The notes: generated by a model not told the origin, from the sequence alone. DNA of 35,313 bases from an uncultured Solimonas sp. (GCA_946478985.1 CAMLDZ010000021.1:1-35313), one strand, 5' to 3'. Positions 7,964 through 16,788 are shown, counted from the stretch's first letter. Numbers and translations are program-made.

Positions 7964-8455
7964 CTAGAACGACACGTCGGCCGGCTGCGTCACGCGCAGC
8001 ACCGATTCGTCGCCGGTCTGCTGCTTCCAGGCATGGCGGATCGCCTCGATGTCCTCGCGCGTCTGCGGGCTGTCCTCATGCAGCAGCACCAGCAGCTTGG
8101 AGCGCAGCCGCTCCGGCACTTTCTGCGTCGGTCCCTGCCACTGGCCGTAAAGGTCGATCACGCTGAGTCCGCCGCGGAAGCGCGGCGTCACCTCGCGGTC
8201 GAGAAACTCGCGCCACTGCGCCTCGCTCACACCCTCGTGTGGTGCGTCGGCCGGGCCGGTGCCGAAGTACAGCTCGGTGCGCAGCCAGTGCGGCGCATGG
8301 GCGGGATGCACCGCAACAGCGGGCTGCAAGACCTGCTCGGTGGCGGTGGTGGTGGCGGCGTTGCTGGCCGCCGCCGTCGCTGGCCGTGGCCTGCCGCCGT
8401 CGGCGCAGGCGCCCAGCAGCAAGGTCAGAAGCAGCAGCGGCAGAAGCTTGTTCAT
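7964..8455 (-). CDS. DUF3574 domain lipoprotein
   Basis: Protein of 163 residues beginning MNKLLPLLLLTLLLGAC, a lipoprotein signal with lipobox LGAC and the lipidated Cys near position 17, followed by a low-complexity Ala/Thr linker. The rest matches DUF3574: RTELYFGTG, VSEAQWREFLDREVTPRF, GLSVIDLYGQWQG and a closing LLVLLHEDS...IRHAWKQQ region. The domain has no established function; it is found in secreted or membrane-anchored bacterial proteins, so a periplasmic, membrane-attached product is expected. I chose the ATG at 8455 because it places the signal peptide at the N-terminus; an ATG five codons upstream is possible. It lies just upstream of the transporter remnant. Confidence 0.75.
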   Translation of the reverse strand: MNKLLPLLLLTLLLGACADGGRPRPATAAASNAATTTATEQVLQPAVAVHPAHAPHWLRTELYFGTGPADAPHEGVSEAQWREFLDREVTPRFRGGLSVIDLYGQWQGPTQKVPERLRSKLLVLLHEDSPQTREDIEAIRHAWKQQTGDESVLRVTQPADVSF

Positions 8456-8846
8456 GGAGCGGATCGTCAAGGAGCGGAGGGCCAGATGCAGTGATGCGAT
8501 TTATATGCCGCCGTCGATGACAGCGGTGGTGGCGCGGCGAATGCTTCCATCCTTATGCGCCCGCGCGGCCGGGCTTTCGGGCGTGCGCAGCTTTGCCCGG
8601 CAGACCGGGTATGGCTGCGCGCGGGCGATAGTGGCGTGCTCGATGCATTCCTACACTGCGACGGCATCACGGTCGAGCTGACTGCGAATGCTCATGGACT
8701 GCAGCACGACATTTGCCGGATCTCGCGATGTACGCGCCCACGCCCAGCCGGTATCGTGTTGCGGGGATCGACAACGACGCGTCGGAAGTGTTGCGGCTTG
8801 CGGATGAGCGCGCGCCTTCACGTTCATGAAACGCGCGGGGGAAGGA
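8456..8846. other. Non-coding stretch upstream of the YCF48-like gene
   Basis: About 390 bp between divergent genes. The open frames here have no recognisable protein features and no family resemblance, so I call no gene. It must hold the promoters for the DUF3574 gene (-) and the export locus (+), but I see no convincing -35/-10 pair. Confidence 0.5.
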
Positions 8847-9824
8847 ATGAAAAACGCTTCAATGTGGATGGCGGCGCTGCTGGCGGCCGGTGCCAGCCTG
8901 CTCGCGCATGCGCAGGATGGCGAGGTGCCGGCGCCACCGGTCCGGCCGATGCCGGCCGAGATCATGCCGCTGACGCCGAAGTCTCTGCTGCTCGATATCG
9001 ACCGCGCCGGATCGCGCTATATCGCCGTCGGCGAGCGCGGCGCGATCATCGCCTCGCGCGATGGTGCGCAATGGGCGCAGCTGCCGGTGCCGGTGCGCTC
9101 GGCGTTCACCAGCGTCAGCTTCGTCGATGCCGAACACGGCTGGGCCGCCGGCCATGACGCCGCGATCGTGCGCAGCGAGGATGGCGGCCGCAGCTGGCAG
9201 CTGCAGAACTTCCAGCCGGAGCTGAACAAGCCGGTGCTCGACCTGCTGGCGCTCGACACGCAGCGGGCGATCGCCGTCGGCGGCTACGGCCTGATGCTGA
9301 GGACGCAGGACGGCGGCGCGCACTGGCAGCAGGTCGAACTCGCCGCGGCCAATCCCGACGAGATGCATCTCAACGCCATCGCCCGGCTCGGCAATGGCGA
9401 TCTGTTCATCGCCGGCGAGCAGGGCTTGCTGCTGCTGTCGGGCGACGGCGGCGCCAGCTGGAAGAAGCAGAACACGCCCTACGAGGGCTCGTTCTTCGGC
9501 GTGCTGCCGCGCGGCGACAAGGGCGCGCTGATCTTCGGCCTGCGCGGCAACATCTACCTCAGCGACGACGTGCGCGCCGGCAGCTGGCGCAAGATCGAGT
9601 CCGGCACCGTCGCCTCGATGTTCGGCGGCACCGCCACGGCCGAAGGCGGCGAGGTGCTGGTGGGGCTCAACGGCGTGGTGCTCAAAATTACCGCGGGCGG
9701 TGCCGTACAGCAGCTGCGCGCGCCGGCGGGCACGCCGCTGTCGGCGGCGATCGTCGATCCGCGTGCCGGCCTGATCGCCGTCGGCGAATCCGGCGTGCAG
9801 CGCATCGCGCTCGAAACTCCATAA
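8847..9824 (+). CDS. YCF48-like BNR/beta-propeller protein, secreted
   Basis: Protein of 325 residues with a Sec signal peptide (MKNASMWMAALLAAGASLLAHA, cleavage likely before QDG). It continues with repeated blades of the YCF48/BNR type: GERGAIIASRDGAQWAQL, GHDAAIVRSEDGGRSWQLQ, GGYGLMLRTQDGGAHWQQV, GEQGLLLLSGDGGASWKK, and weaker later copies. Such proteins form periplasmic beta-propellers that act as binding or assembly platforms. YCF48-like genes are often found beside RND-superfamily exporters in proteobacteria, and here the RND gene follows after 14 bp, so the two probably form one unit with the propeller as a periplasmic accessory. The ATG at 8847 is preceded by GGGGGAAGGA, a fitting ribosome-binding site; an in-frame ATG at 8826 would put seven charged residues before the signal peptide. 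Confidence 0.8.
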   Translation: MKNASMWMAALLAAGASLLAHAQDGEVPAPPVRPMPAEIMPLTPKSLLLDIDRAGSRYIAVGERGAIIASRDGAQWAQLPVPVRSAFTSVSFVDAEHGWAAGHDAAIVRSEDGGRSWQLQNFQPELNKPVLDLLALDTQRAIAVGGYGLMLRTQDGGAHWQQVELAAANPDEMHLNAIARLGNGDLFIAGEQGLLLLSGDGGASWKKQNTPYEGSFFGVLPRGDKGALIFGLRGNIYLSDDVRAGSWRKIESGTVASMFGGTATAEGGEVLVGLNGVVLKITAGGAVQQLRAPAGTPLSAAIVDPRAGLIAVGESGVQRIALETP

Positions 9825-9838
9825 GCGGCATTGACCTC

Positions 9839-12679
9839 ATGAGCGAAGAAGAAGCCGGTCTGAGCCGCACCCAGCGCATCCTGCGCGCGATCGAACCGCT
9901 GATCTATGCGCGCCGCGCTTTGACGATGGCGGTGCTTGTCCTCATCACCGTGCTGCTGTTCTGGCAGATGCTGCAGATCCGCCGCGACGCCGGGTTCGAC
10001 AAGTCGATCCCGCTCGGCCACGAGTACATGAAGGTGCTCAAGCAGTACATGAGCGAATTCGGCGGCGCCAATACCGTGCTGGTGGCGCTGATCAACAAGC
10101 CCGGCGCCGACGGCAGCCGCCGCGACATCTACAACGAGAAGTTCCTCGGCTCGCTGAAGGCGGCGACCGACGAAGTGTTCTTCCTGCCCGGCATCGACCG
10201 CTCGCGGGTGTCGTCGATCTTCACGCCGGACGTGCGCTACATCGAGGTGGTGGAAGGCGGCTTCGCCGGCGGCAATGTGATTCCGGCCGATTACCAGCCG
10301 ACGCCGCAGTATTTCGACATCGTCCGCGCCAACGTCGGCAAGGGCGGCCACGTCGGCCGCTACGTCACGCGCAGCCAGAACGGCGCGATGATCTACTCCG
10401 AGCTGCTGGAGGTCGATCCGGTCTGCGGCGGCAAGCTCGATTACGAGAAGGTCGCGCGAGGTCTGGAGGACAAGCTGCGCGGCCGTTTCTCCAGCCCCAA
10501 GAAGTATCTCTACAAGCTCAAGTCGGCGCATGGCGAACATGCCGCCGGCAGCGTCGTGCAGGAAGGCTTCTCCGCGCCGGGCTGGACGCTGGCGCTGCAG
10601 CGCTTCCCGCTCGGCAAGGCTGCCGGCTGCGATGCGAAGCCGGAGACGGTGCGCGGCACCGATATCCAGGTCGAGGTCGTCGACAATCCACAGTACAACC
10701 CGGATATCGACGTCCACATCATCGGCTTCGCCAAGGTCGTCGGCGATGTCATCGACGCCACCATGCAGGTGGTGTTCTTCTTCCTCGTCACGCTGGTGCT
10801 GACCTTGCTGCTGCTGTGGCTCTACCTCGGCAGCTTCAAGCTGGCGCTGCTGCCGCTGGTCTGTTCGATCACCGCCGTGATCTGGGAGTTCGGCCTGCTG
10901 CGCCTGCTCGGCAAGGGGCTCGATCCGTTCGCGATCCTGGTGCCGTTCCTGATCCTCGCGGTGTCGGTCAGCCACGGCGTGCAGTACGCCAACGCCTGGG
11001 TCGGCGAGATCACCATCAACCACCGCAACCGCTTCGAGGCCTCGCTGGAAACCTGGCGACGCCTGGCGGTGTACGGAACGATGGCGATCATGACCGACGT
11101 GGTCGGCTTCGCGCTGATCGGCCTGATCCCGATCGACATCATTCGCGAGATGGCGCTCAACGCCACGCTCGGCATGATCGCGATCATCGTCACCAACAAG
11201 CTGATGATGCCGATCCTGCTGACCTGGGTGGACATCGGCGATCCGGACCTGTTCCAGCAGAAGCAGGACTGGCGCGACAAGGCCTTCGAGCCGCTGTGGC
11301 AGCGCCTGGCCGGCATCGTCCAGCCCAGGGTCGCGGTGACGGCGATCCTGCTCGGTGCCGCGCTGTTCGGCTGGAGCCTGTGGAAAGGCGAGGCGCTGCA
11401 GGTCGGCGACAGCCAGGCCGGGGTGCCGGAGCTGCTGCCGCACTCGCGCTTCAACCAGGACATGGCGGCGATCAATGCCAACTTCGCGGTCGGCACCGAC
11501 ATCTTCAAGGTGATCGCCGAGATGGACCCGGAAGCCTGCGTCCGCTACGAGATGATGGAGCAGATCGACCGCTTCGACACCCTGATGGAGAACACGCCCG
11601 GCGTGCAGTCGGTGCTGTCGCTGCCGTGGGCGGCCAAGCAGGTCAACGCGGCCTTCTCCGAAGGCATGCCCAAGTTCCGCGTGCTGCCGCGCAACCAGTA
11701 CGCGCTGGTACAGGCGACCACGCCGATCCCGGCGTCGAGCGGCCTGCTCAGCCCGGATTGTTCGGCACTGGCGATCTTCGTGTTCACGCAGGACCACACC
11801 GCGGCGACGCTCAAGCGCATCGTCGACCGCACCAATGACTTCAACGCCAGTAACGCCGCCGAGTACTTCGCGGTGCACCCGGAAGTCGACGCCAAGTACT
11901 GCGAGGCCAAGACCGCGGCGCGCCGCGAGGTCGGTGAGGCGCGCGCCGCGCTCGACCGCGCGCGCGAGAAGCTGCGCAAGCGCGAGCCCGGCATCAGCGA
12001 CGACGCCGTCGCCGCCGACAAGGGCGTGGCCAAGCGCGCCACCGCCTACGACGAGGCCAAGGCCCGGCTCAAGGACATGAACAAGGCCTGCCCGGTCAAC
12101 TTCGCGCTGGCCTCCGGCAATGTCGGCGTGATGGCGGCCACCAACGAGGAAGTGCACCGGCTGGAGAAGCCGATCCTGTTCATCGTCTACTTCGGCATCG
12201 CCATCTGCGTGTTCCTGTCGTTCTTCGAGGTGAAGTCGATCATCGCGATCATGCTGCCGCTGGCGCTGGTCTCGTTCATGGCCTACGCGGTGATGGCGAT
12301 TCTCGGCATCGGCATGAAGGTGGCGACGCTGCCGGTGGTGGCACTGGCCGCCGGCATCGGTGTCGACTACGGCATCTATGTCTACGCCACGCTCGCCGAC
12401 GCCACCGCCGGCGGCTACACGCTGCGCGAGGCCTATCTGAAGACGCTGAAGCTGACCGGCAAGGCCGTGGTGTTCACCGGCATCACGCTGGGCCTGGGCG
12501 TCGCCACCTGGCTGTTCTCGGGCCTGCAGTTCCAGCGCGACATGGGCAAGCTCCTGGTGTTCATGTTCACCGCCAACATGTTCGGCGCGATCCTGTTGCT
12601 GCCGGCGATCGCCTCGTTCCTGCTCAAGCCGAGGGAGCTGGCGCCGGGCGAGGAGCCGGTGTTCAAGCCGCGCCACTGA
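9839..12679 (+). CDS. RND superfamily exporter (MMPL/COG1033 type)
   Basis: Inner-membrane transporter of 946 residues with the two-fold RND plan. TM1 (about 27-46) is followed by a large periplasmic domain to about 300, TM2-TM6 (about 305-475, e.g. VVFFFLVTLVLTLLLLWLYL and PFAILVPFLILAVSVSHGVQ), TM7 near 498-515, a second periplasmic domain to about 775, then TM8-TM12 to the end. The second repeat contains VALAAGIGVDYGIYVYATLA, the usual RND/MMPL TM region with polar Gly-Asp residues for proton coupling. The second periplasmic domain includes a highly charged helical stretch (about 685-755, EVGEARAALDRAREKLRKRE) that may form a coiled coil. COG1033/HpnN/MMPL relatives export lipids or hydrophobic molecules. 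It follows the YCF48-like gene by 14 bp. The substrate is not shown by the sequence. Confidence 0.85.
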   Translation: MSEEEAGLSRTQRILRAIEPLIYARRALTMAVLVLITVLLFWQMLQIRRDAGFDKSIPLGHEYMKVLKQYMSEFGGANTVLVALINKPGADGSRRDIYNEKFLGSLKAATDEVFFLPGIDRSRVSSIFTPDVRYIEVVEGGFAGGNVIPADYQPTPQYFDIVRANVGKGGHVGRYVTRSQNGAMIYSELLEVDPVCGGKLDYEKVARGLEDKLRGRFSSPKKYLYKLKSAHGEHAAGSVVQEGFSAPGWTLALQRFPLGKAAGCDAKPETVRGTDIQVEVVDNPQYNPDIDVHIIGFAKVVGDVIDATMQVVFFFLVTLVLTLLLLWLYLGSFKLALLPLVCSITAVIWEFGLLRLLGKGLDPFAILVPFLILAVSVSHGVQYANAWVGEITINHRNRFEASLETWRRLAVYGTMAIMTDVVGFALIGLIPIDIIREMALNATLGMIAIIVTNKLMMPILLTWVDIGDPDLFQQKQDWRDKAFEPLWQRLAGIVQPRVAVTAILLGAALFGWSLWKGEALQVGDSQAGVPELLPHSRFNQDMAAINANFAVGTDIFKVIAEMDPEACVRYEMMEQIDRFDTLMENTPGVQSVLSLPWAAKQVNAAFSEGMPKFRVLPRNQYALVQATTPIPASSGLLSPDCSALAIFVFTQDHTAATLKRIVDRTNDFNASNAAEYFAVHPEVDAKYCEAKTAARREVGEARAALDRAREKLRKREPGISDDAVAADKGVAKRATAYDEAKARLKDMNKACPVNFALASGNVGVMAATNEEVHRLEKPILFIVYFGIAICVFLSFFEVKSIIAIMLPLALVSFMAYAVMAILGIGMKVATLPVVALAAGIGVDYGIYVYATLADATAGGYTLREAYLKTLKLTGKAVVFTGITLGLGVATWLFSGLQFQRDMGKLLVFMFTANMFGAILLLPAIASFLLKPRELAPGEEPVFKPRH

Positions 12680-12760
12680 CGATGCACGCGAGGCCGGCGC
12701 CGCCGCGACGAACGGCCGTGGCGCCGGGTGCTGGCGGAAGCGCACACGGCGATTTCGCAC

Positions 12761-12790
12761 GGGACAAGCCAACGGGGCTGCGGCGATAAT
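12761..12790 (+). promoter_or_regulatory. Candidate sigma-70 promoter for the TolC-type gene
   Basis: GGGACA (12761-12766) and GATAAT (12785-12790) are separated by 18 bp, near-consensus -35 and -10 elements. Initiation would be at about 12796, directly before the hairpin at 12797. Based on pattern only. Confidence 0.4.
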
Positions 12791-12796
12791 GCGCGG

Positions 12797-12836
12797 GCCG
12801 CGCGACCTCCGGGTCCGCGCGGCTTTCGTTTTTTTC
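12797..12836 (+). terminator. Rho-independent-type terminator between RND and TolC-type genes
   Basis: GC-rich stem (GCCGCGCG with ACC extension, one bulged base on the right arm) around a TCCG loop, ending at 12822 and followed by TTTCGTTTTTTT. It lies 117 bp after the RND stop and only 27 bp before the next start codon, so it can be the terminator of the upstream unit or a leader element of the downstream one. Confidence 0.7.
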
Positions 12837-12863
12837 GGGTGCCAGTTTCGGGGAATCACAGGA

Positions 12864-14342
12864 ATGCTTCGACCCGTAGGGAGTTGGCGGCTCGGTCGCG
12901 TCGTGCTGAGCGCTGCGTTGATGCTGCCGCTGATCGCGCTGGCGCAGCAGGCGGTGCCGCCGCCGCTCGTCGATCTGCCGGCGCCGAACGATGGCCCCGC
13001 CGACCTGCTGACGATCTGCAACGACGCCCTGCAGTTCAACCCGACCTATGCCGCGGTGCGCGCGCAGTTCGAGGCGGCCAAGGAGCTCAAGCCGCTGGCG
13101 CGCGGCAAGCTGCTGCCGCAGCTGGGCGTGCGCGGCCAGCTCGATTGGGTGCACCAGAGCATCGAAGGCACCTACTACGGCATCATCGATATCAATGCCT
13201 CGGACACCTTCACGCGCACGCTGTACGGCGCGCAGCTGACGCAGGCGCTGTACCGGCCGGATCTGTTCCTCGGTCTCGACAAGGCCGAACTGCAGCAGAA
13301 GCAGGCGTTCTTCGCTCTCGACGCCGCGCAGGAAGCGCTGCTGGTCGGCGTCGCCGAAGCCTATTTCGCCTTGCTGGCGGCGCGTGACGCGCAGGTCTTC
13401 GCCAAGGCACGCAAGGACACGCTGTACCAGCAGCTCGACTACATCCAGTCGCGCACCCAGGCCGGTCTGGCCACCGAGGCCGACCAGAAGGCCGGGCAGG
13501 CGGCCTACGAGCTGGCGTTTGCCGATGCCGCGGCCGCCGACAGCGCGCTGCGCGCGGCGCAGATCACGCTGGAATCGATCACCGGCCGTGCCTACGGCGA
13601 GCTCAAGGTGCTGCCGCCGACGATCGCGCTGGCGCCGCCGCAGCCGGCCGTCGAGAGCGTCTGGGTGGAGCGCGCGCGCGACGAGAACTCTGCGGTGCTG
13701 GCGGCGCGCGCCAACGTCGAGGTCGCCCGCGTCGACCGCCGCCTCGCGCAGCGCAGCCGTTATCCCAAGCTCGACATCAACGGCACCGCGTACTCGCTCG
13801 ACAACGGCGGCGGCATCACCGGCGATCGCAAGGAAGAGGACGCCTACATCGGCCTGCAGCTCAACGTGCCGATCTACAGCGGCGGCCAGGTGTCGGCGGC
13901 GATCCGCGCCGCCGAGCAGCTGGAAACCAAGGCGGAGGCCGAGGCCGAGGCGGCCACCACCAAGGCCGTGCGCGACACGCGCATCGCCTTCCTCAACACC
14001 TCCGCCGGCCTGCAGCGCGTGCTGGCGTTGCGCCGCGCGGTCGAGGCGGCGGTCGACGCCGAAGCCACCGCGCGTACCGGCATGGAAGTCGGCACGCGCA
14101 CCAACGGCGACGTGCTCGACGCCATCGAGAAGCGCTACCAGGCCGAAGCCAACTTCGCCGCCGCGCGCTACAAGTTCCTGGTCAACACCCTGCAGCTCAA
14201 GCAGCTGTCGGGCAATCTGCTGACCGCCGACCTGGCGCTGATCAACCGTCTGCTGCAACCGGCGCCGCAGGTGGCCAGTCCGCTGGCGCCGAAGGCCGAG
14301 CCCGCCAGCGACGAGCAGGCGATCGGGCCGAAGGCGCGTTGA
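12864..14342 (+). CDS. TolC family outer membrane efflux channel
   Basis: Outer-membrane factor of 492 residues, close to the size of E. coli TolC. It begins with a signal peptide (MLRPVGSWRLGRVVLSAALMLPLIALA, cleavage near AQQ). It shows the alternating long helices and strands of the family: DLLTICNDALQFNPTYAAVR (the usual start of the first repeat), ARGKLLPQLGVRG, VAEAYFALLAARD, RTQAGLATEADQKAGQAAYE, and in the second repeat the LQLNVPIYSGGQVSAAIRAA and MEVGTRTNGDVLDAIEKRYQ motifs. It would form the trimeric tunnel across outer membrane and periplasm for a tripartite pump or type I secretion system, probably with the HlyD-type adaptor encoded next. The ATG at 12864 is preceded by CACAGGA; an in-frame ATG at 12789 lies upstream of or within the terminator hairpin and is unlikely. 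Confidence 0.92.
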   Translation: MLRPVGSWRLGRVVLSAALMLPLIALAQQAVPPPLVDLPAPNDGPADLLTICNDALQFNPTYAAVRAQFEAAKELKPLARGKLLPQLGVRGQLDWVHQSIEGTYYGIIDINASDTFTRTLYGAQLTQALYRPDLFLGLDKAELQQKQAFFALDAAQEALLVGVAEAYFALLAARDAQVFAKARKDTLYQQLDYIQSRTQAGLATEADQKAGQAAYELAFADAAAADSALRAAQITLESITGRAYGELKVLPPTIALAPPQPAVESVWVERARDENSAVLAARANVEVARVDRRLAQRSRYPKLDINGTAYSLDNGGGITGDRKEEDAYIGLQLNVPIYSGGQVSAAIRAAEQLETKAEAEAEAATTKAVRDTRIAFLNTSAGLQRVLALRRAVEAAVDAEATARTGMEVGTRTNGDVLDAIEKRYQAEANFAAARYKFLVNTLQLKQLSGNLLTADLALINRLLQPAPQVASPLAPKAEPASDEQAIGPKAR

Positions 14343-14352
14343 TGCGGGCTTT

Positions 14353-14439
14353 CCCTCACCCCAACCCCTCTCCCGCAAGCGGGAGAGGGGCTTTCCCGCT
14401 CCCCGCTCCCGCTTGCGGGAGAGGGGTTGGGGGTGAGGG
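14353..14439. repeat. Facing palindromic repeat pair between TolC-type and adaptor genes
   Basis: Same family as at 7501: a forward copy at 14353-14390 and an inverted copy at about 14405-14439, which ends GGGGGTGAGGG only 3 bp before the GTG start of the next gene. The repeat pair fills the whole intergenic space. Confidence 0.9.
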
Positions 14440-14442
14440 CCC

Positions 14443-16788
14443 GTGATCCGCCCCTACCGCCAGCTCATCGTCGCCCGCGTCGGCGAGCTCAGCGCAGGCC
14501 AGCATCTGCTGTTCGCCGATGCCGGCGACGCGCCCGGCCTGCGCCTGGACGCCGACGACTGGCAGCTGGCGCAGCTGTTCGACGGCGAACGATCCGCGGT
14601 GGAGCGTCTCAAGGCTGCGCACGCGGCGGGCCTGGCAGTCGGCGCGGCGCGGCTCGAAGGCCTGGCTGACCGGCTGACGCGCGCCGGCCTGCTGCGCCGC
14701 GGTGCGCGCGAGCCGCTGCCGGTGCCGGCGCAGTCGATCGACGAGGAGCGGCAGCTGGGCTGGACCGACGGCGGCCTCGGACGCGCCGGCCGCAGCATGG
14801 CCGCCGGCGCGCTGCCGCCATCGTCGATGCCCGGTTCGCGCGTCAGCCCCGGCCTGCTTGGCGGACTGGCCGGCCTGATCGGCCGCCGCGGGCGCGCCAA
14901 CCGCATCAGCCTGCCGCTGGCGCCCGGTTTCTTCGTTGCCCTGGGCGCGCCGTTCGCGGCGCCGATGGCAACGACGGCGCGGCTGTACCTGCTGCTGTTC
15001 ACGGCGCTGGGGCTCGGCATCGCCTTCTTTGAGCACCGCTACGCGGCACTGCCGGGGCTCAAGCCGCTGCTGCTGCCGTATCCCTTCGTGCTGACGGCGA
15101 TCGGGGCCGGCTATCTGATCAACCTGCTGTCGATGTCGGCGCGCGCTGCGGCGATCGTGCGCTGGACGCCGGTGACGCCGAAGCTCGGCATCCGCTTTGG
15201 CCTGCTCGGCATCCCGCATCTGTTCGTCGATACCGGCGGCGGCGCCGAACTGGCGGATCGCGCCGCGCGGCTGCGCATCATCGGCGCGCCGCTGGCGGCG
15301 ACGCTGCTGCTGTTCGTGCTGGCCGTGGTCTACTGGTTCATGAGTCACGCCGGCGGTGCACCGCTGGCCGGTCCGGCGGTGGTGGTGATGGCGCTCTGCG
15401 CCAGCTCGCTATTCATCCGTGCCAATCCGGCGGTGCGGCGCGATGGCTACTACCTGCTGCTCAACCTGTTCAAGGTCGGCGATGTGCGCGAGGCGGCGAT
15501 GCTCGCGGTGTTCGGCGGCAAGCGGCGGCCGTGGGCAACGGCGCGCCGCGACGTGCCGATGAAATGGCTGAAGTGGTATGCGGCGCTGGTGGTGGTGTTC
15601 TACGTCGCGTTCATCGCGCTGGTCATGGCGTTCACCGGCAGCTGGCTGGTCGAGCGTCTGCGCGGTTTCGGTTTCCTGTTCATTGCGGTGGTGATGGGGG
15701 CGTTCATGTACAAGCAGCGGACCAACTCGGTTCCGAGTCGCAGCAATCTCGGCTGGACCTATTCGTGGTGGCCGTTCTCGGTGAAGACCACGTGGATCGC
15801 GCTGACCGTGCTGCTGATCGGCCTGATCCCGTATCCCTACGAGCCGGCCGGCGATCTGGTCCTGCTGCCACGCGCGCAGGCCGATGTCCGCGCGCTGGTC
15901 GCCGGCGATGTCCGCGAGGTACTGGTCAAGGAAGGCGACGAGGTCAAGGCCGGGCAGGTGATCGTGCGCCTGGCCGACGGTGCCTACGCCGCCAAGCTGG
16001 CCGCCGACGAGGCGCAGCTGGCCTCGCTCAAGGCCGATCTGGCACTGGCCGGCAAGGGCGGCAAGCCGGCCGAGATCGAAGTGGCGCGGCAGGCCGTGGC
16101 GACCGCCAAGACCAAGGCGGAGTTCTCCAGGATCAACGCCCAGCGTCTGGCCCAGGCTTACCAGCGCAAGGCCGTCACCTCGCAGGAGTACGACCGCGCG
16201 CGTGGCCAGGCCGAGGTCGACGCGCAGATGCTGCGCGAGGCGCAGCAGCAGCTGGCGCTGGTCTCCAGCCCGGCCGCCAGTGACCGCATCGAGTCGCTGA
16301 AGGCCGACATCCAGCGCGCCGAGGCGCAGCTCAAGTTCAGCCGCCAGCAGCTGTCGTATACCGAGGTCAGCTCGCCGATCGACGGCCGCATCGTCTCCGG
16401 CACCCTGCAGTTCGCGCGCGGCAACTACCTGGCGATCGGCGAGCGCGTCGCCGTGGTCGAGGACGCCGGCGAGAAGCTGGCCGAGATCAAGATCCCCGAG
16501 GCTTCGATCGGCGCGGTGGCGGTCGGCAAGCGCGCCGCGGCCAAGTCCTGGGCGTATCCCTGGACCTCGTTCCCTGGCACCGTGCACGCGATCGCGCCGG
16601 CGGCCGAGGACAGCCCCTACGGCAAGATCATCCGCGTGCAGATGCGCGTCGACGATCCGCGCGATCAGCTGCGCTCCGGCATGACCGGCAGCGCCAAGAT
16701 CGACGGCGGCCTGTCGCTGGCCGGCATCGTCTTCACCAAGGCGCTGGTGCGCTTCGTGTTCGTTGAGGTCTGGTCCTGGCTGCCGTGA
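14443..16788 (+). CDS. Fusion of M50-protease-like membrane domain (HExxH lost) and HlyD-type periplasmic adaptor
   Basis: Protein of 781 residues. Residues 1-95 look like a small winged-helix/PqqD-like domain (LRLDADDWQLAQLFDG). Residues about 155-465 carry several membrane segments in the layout of M50 site-2 proteases: LYLLLFTALGLGIAFFEHRY, LPYPFVLTAIGAGYLINLLS, APLAATLLLFVLAVVYWF and a NPAVRRDGYYLLLNLF segment like the family's NP...DGYYLL third zinc-ligand region (Asp334). The zinc motif HExxH expected around 226-241 is absent; this stretch reads INLLSMSARAAAIV. Residues 470-781 are a HlyD/biotinyl-lipoyl adaptor with a coiled-coil hairpin (about 515-640), VSSPIDGRIVSG and a C-terminal membrane-proximal end. 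Such fusions usually accompany peptide or toxin exporters. It starts with GTG at 14443, directly after a repeat, and lies 100 bp behind the TolC-type gene. Confidence 0.78.
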   Translation: MIRPYRQLIVARVGELSAGQHLLFADAGDAPGLRLDADDWQLAQLFDGERSAVERLKAAHAAGLAVGAARLEGLADRLTRAGLLRRGAREPLPVPAQSIDEERQLGWTDGGLGRAGRSMAAGALPPSSMPGSRVSPGLLGGLAGLIGRRGRANRISLPLAPGFFVALGAPFAAPMATTARLYLLLFTALGLGIAFFEHRYAALPGLKPLLLPYPFVLTAIGAGYLINLLSMSARAAAIVRWTPVTPKLGIRFGLLGIPHLFVDTGGGAELADRAARLRIIGAPLAATLLLFVLAVVYWFMSHAGGAPLAGPAVVVMALCASSLFIRANPAVRRDGYYLLLNLFKVGDVREAAMLAVFGGKRRPWATARRDVPMKWLKWYAALVVVFYVAFIALVMAFTGSWLVERLRGFGFLFIAVVMGAFMYKQRTNSVPSRSNLGWTYSWWPFSVKTTWIALTVLLIGLIPYPYEPAGDLVLLPRAQADVRALVAGDVREVLVKEGDEVKAGQVIVRLADGAYAAKLAADEAQLASLKADLALAGKGGKPAEIEVARQAVATAKTKAEFSRINAQRLAQAYQRKAVTSQEYDRARGQAEVDAQMLREAQQQLALVSSPAASDRIESLKADIQRAEAQLKFSRQQLSYTEVSSPIDGRIVSGTLQFARGNYLAIGERVAVVEDAGEKLAEIKIPEASIGAVAVGKRAAAKSWAYPWTSFPGTVHAIAPAAEDSPYGKIIRVQMRVDDPRDQLRSGMTGSAKIDGGLSLAGIVFTKALVRFVFVEVWSWLP

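Noticed and set aside
8555..9157. Possible small gene on the plus strand before the YCF48-like gene
   Set aside because: The frame overlaps the YCF48-like signal peptide and has no recognisable sequence.
9554..13039. 1161-codon minus-strand frame under the RND gene
   Set aside because: Exact antisense of a transporter with clear membrane topology; residues are His/Arg/Gln-rich without motifs.
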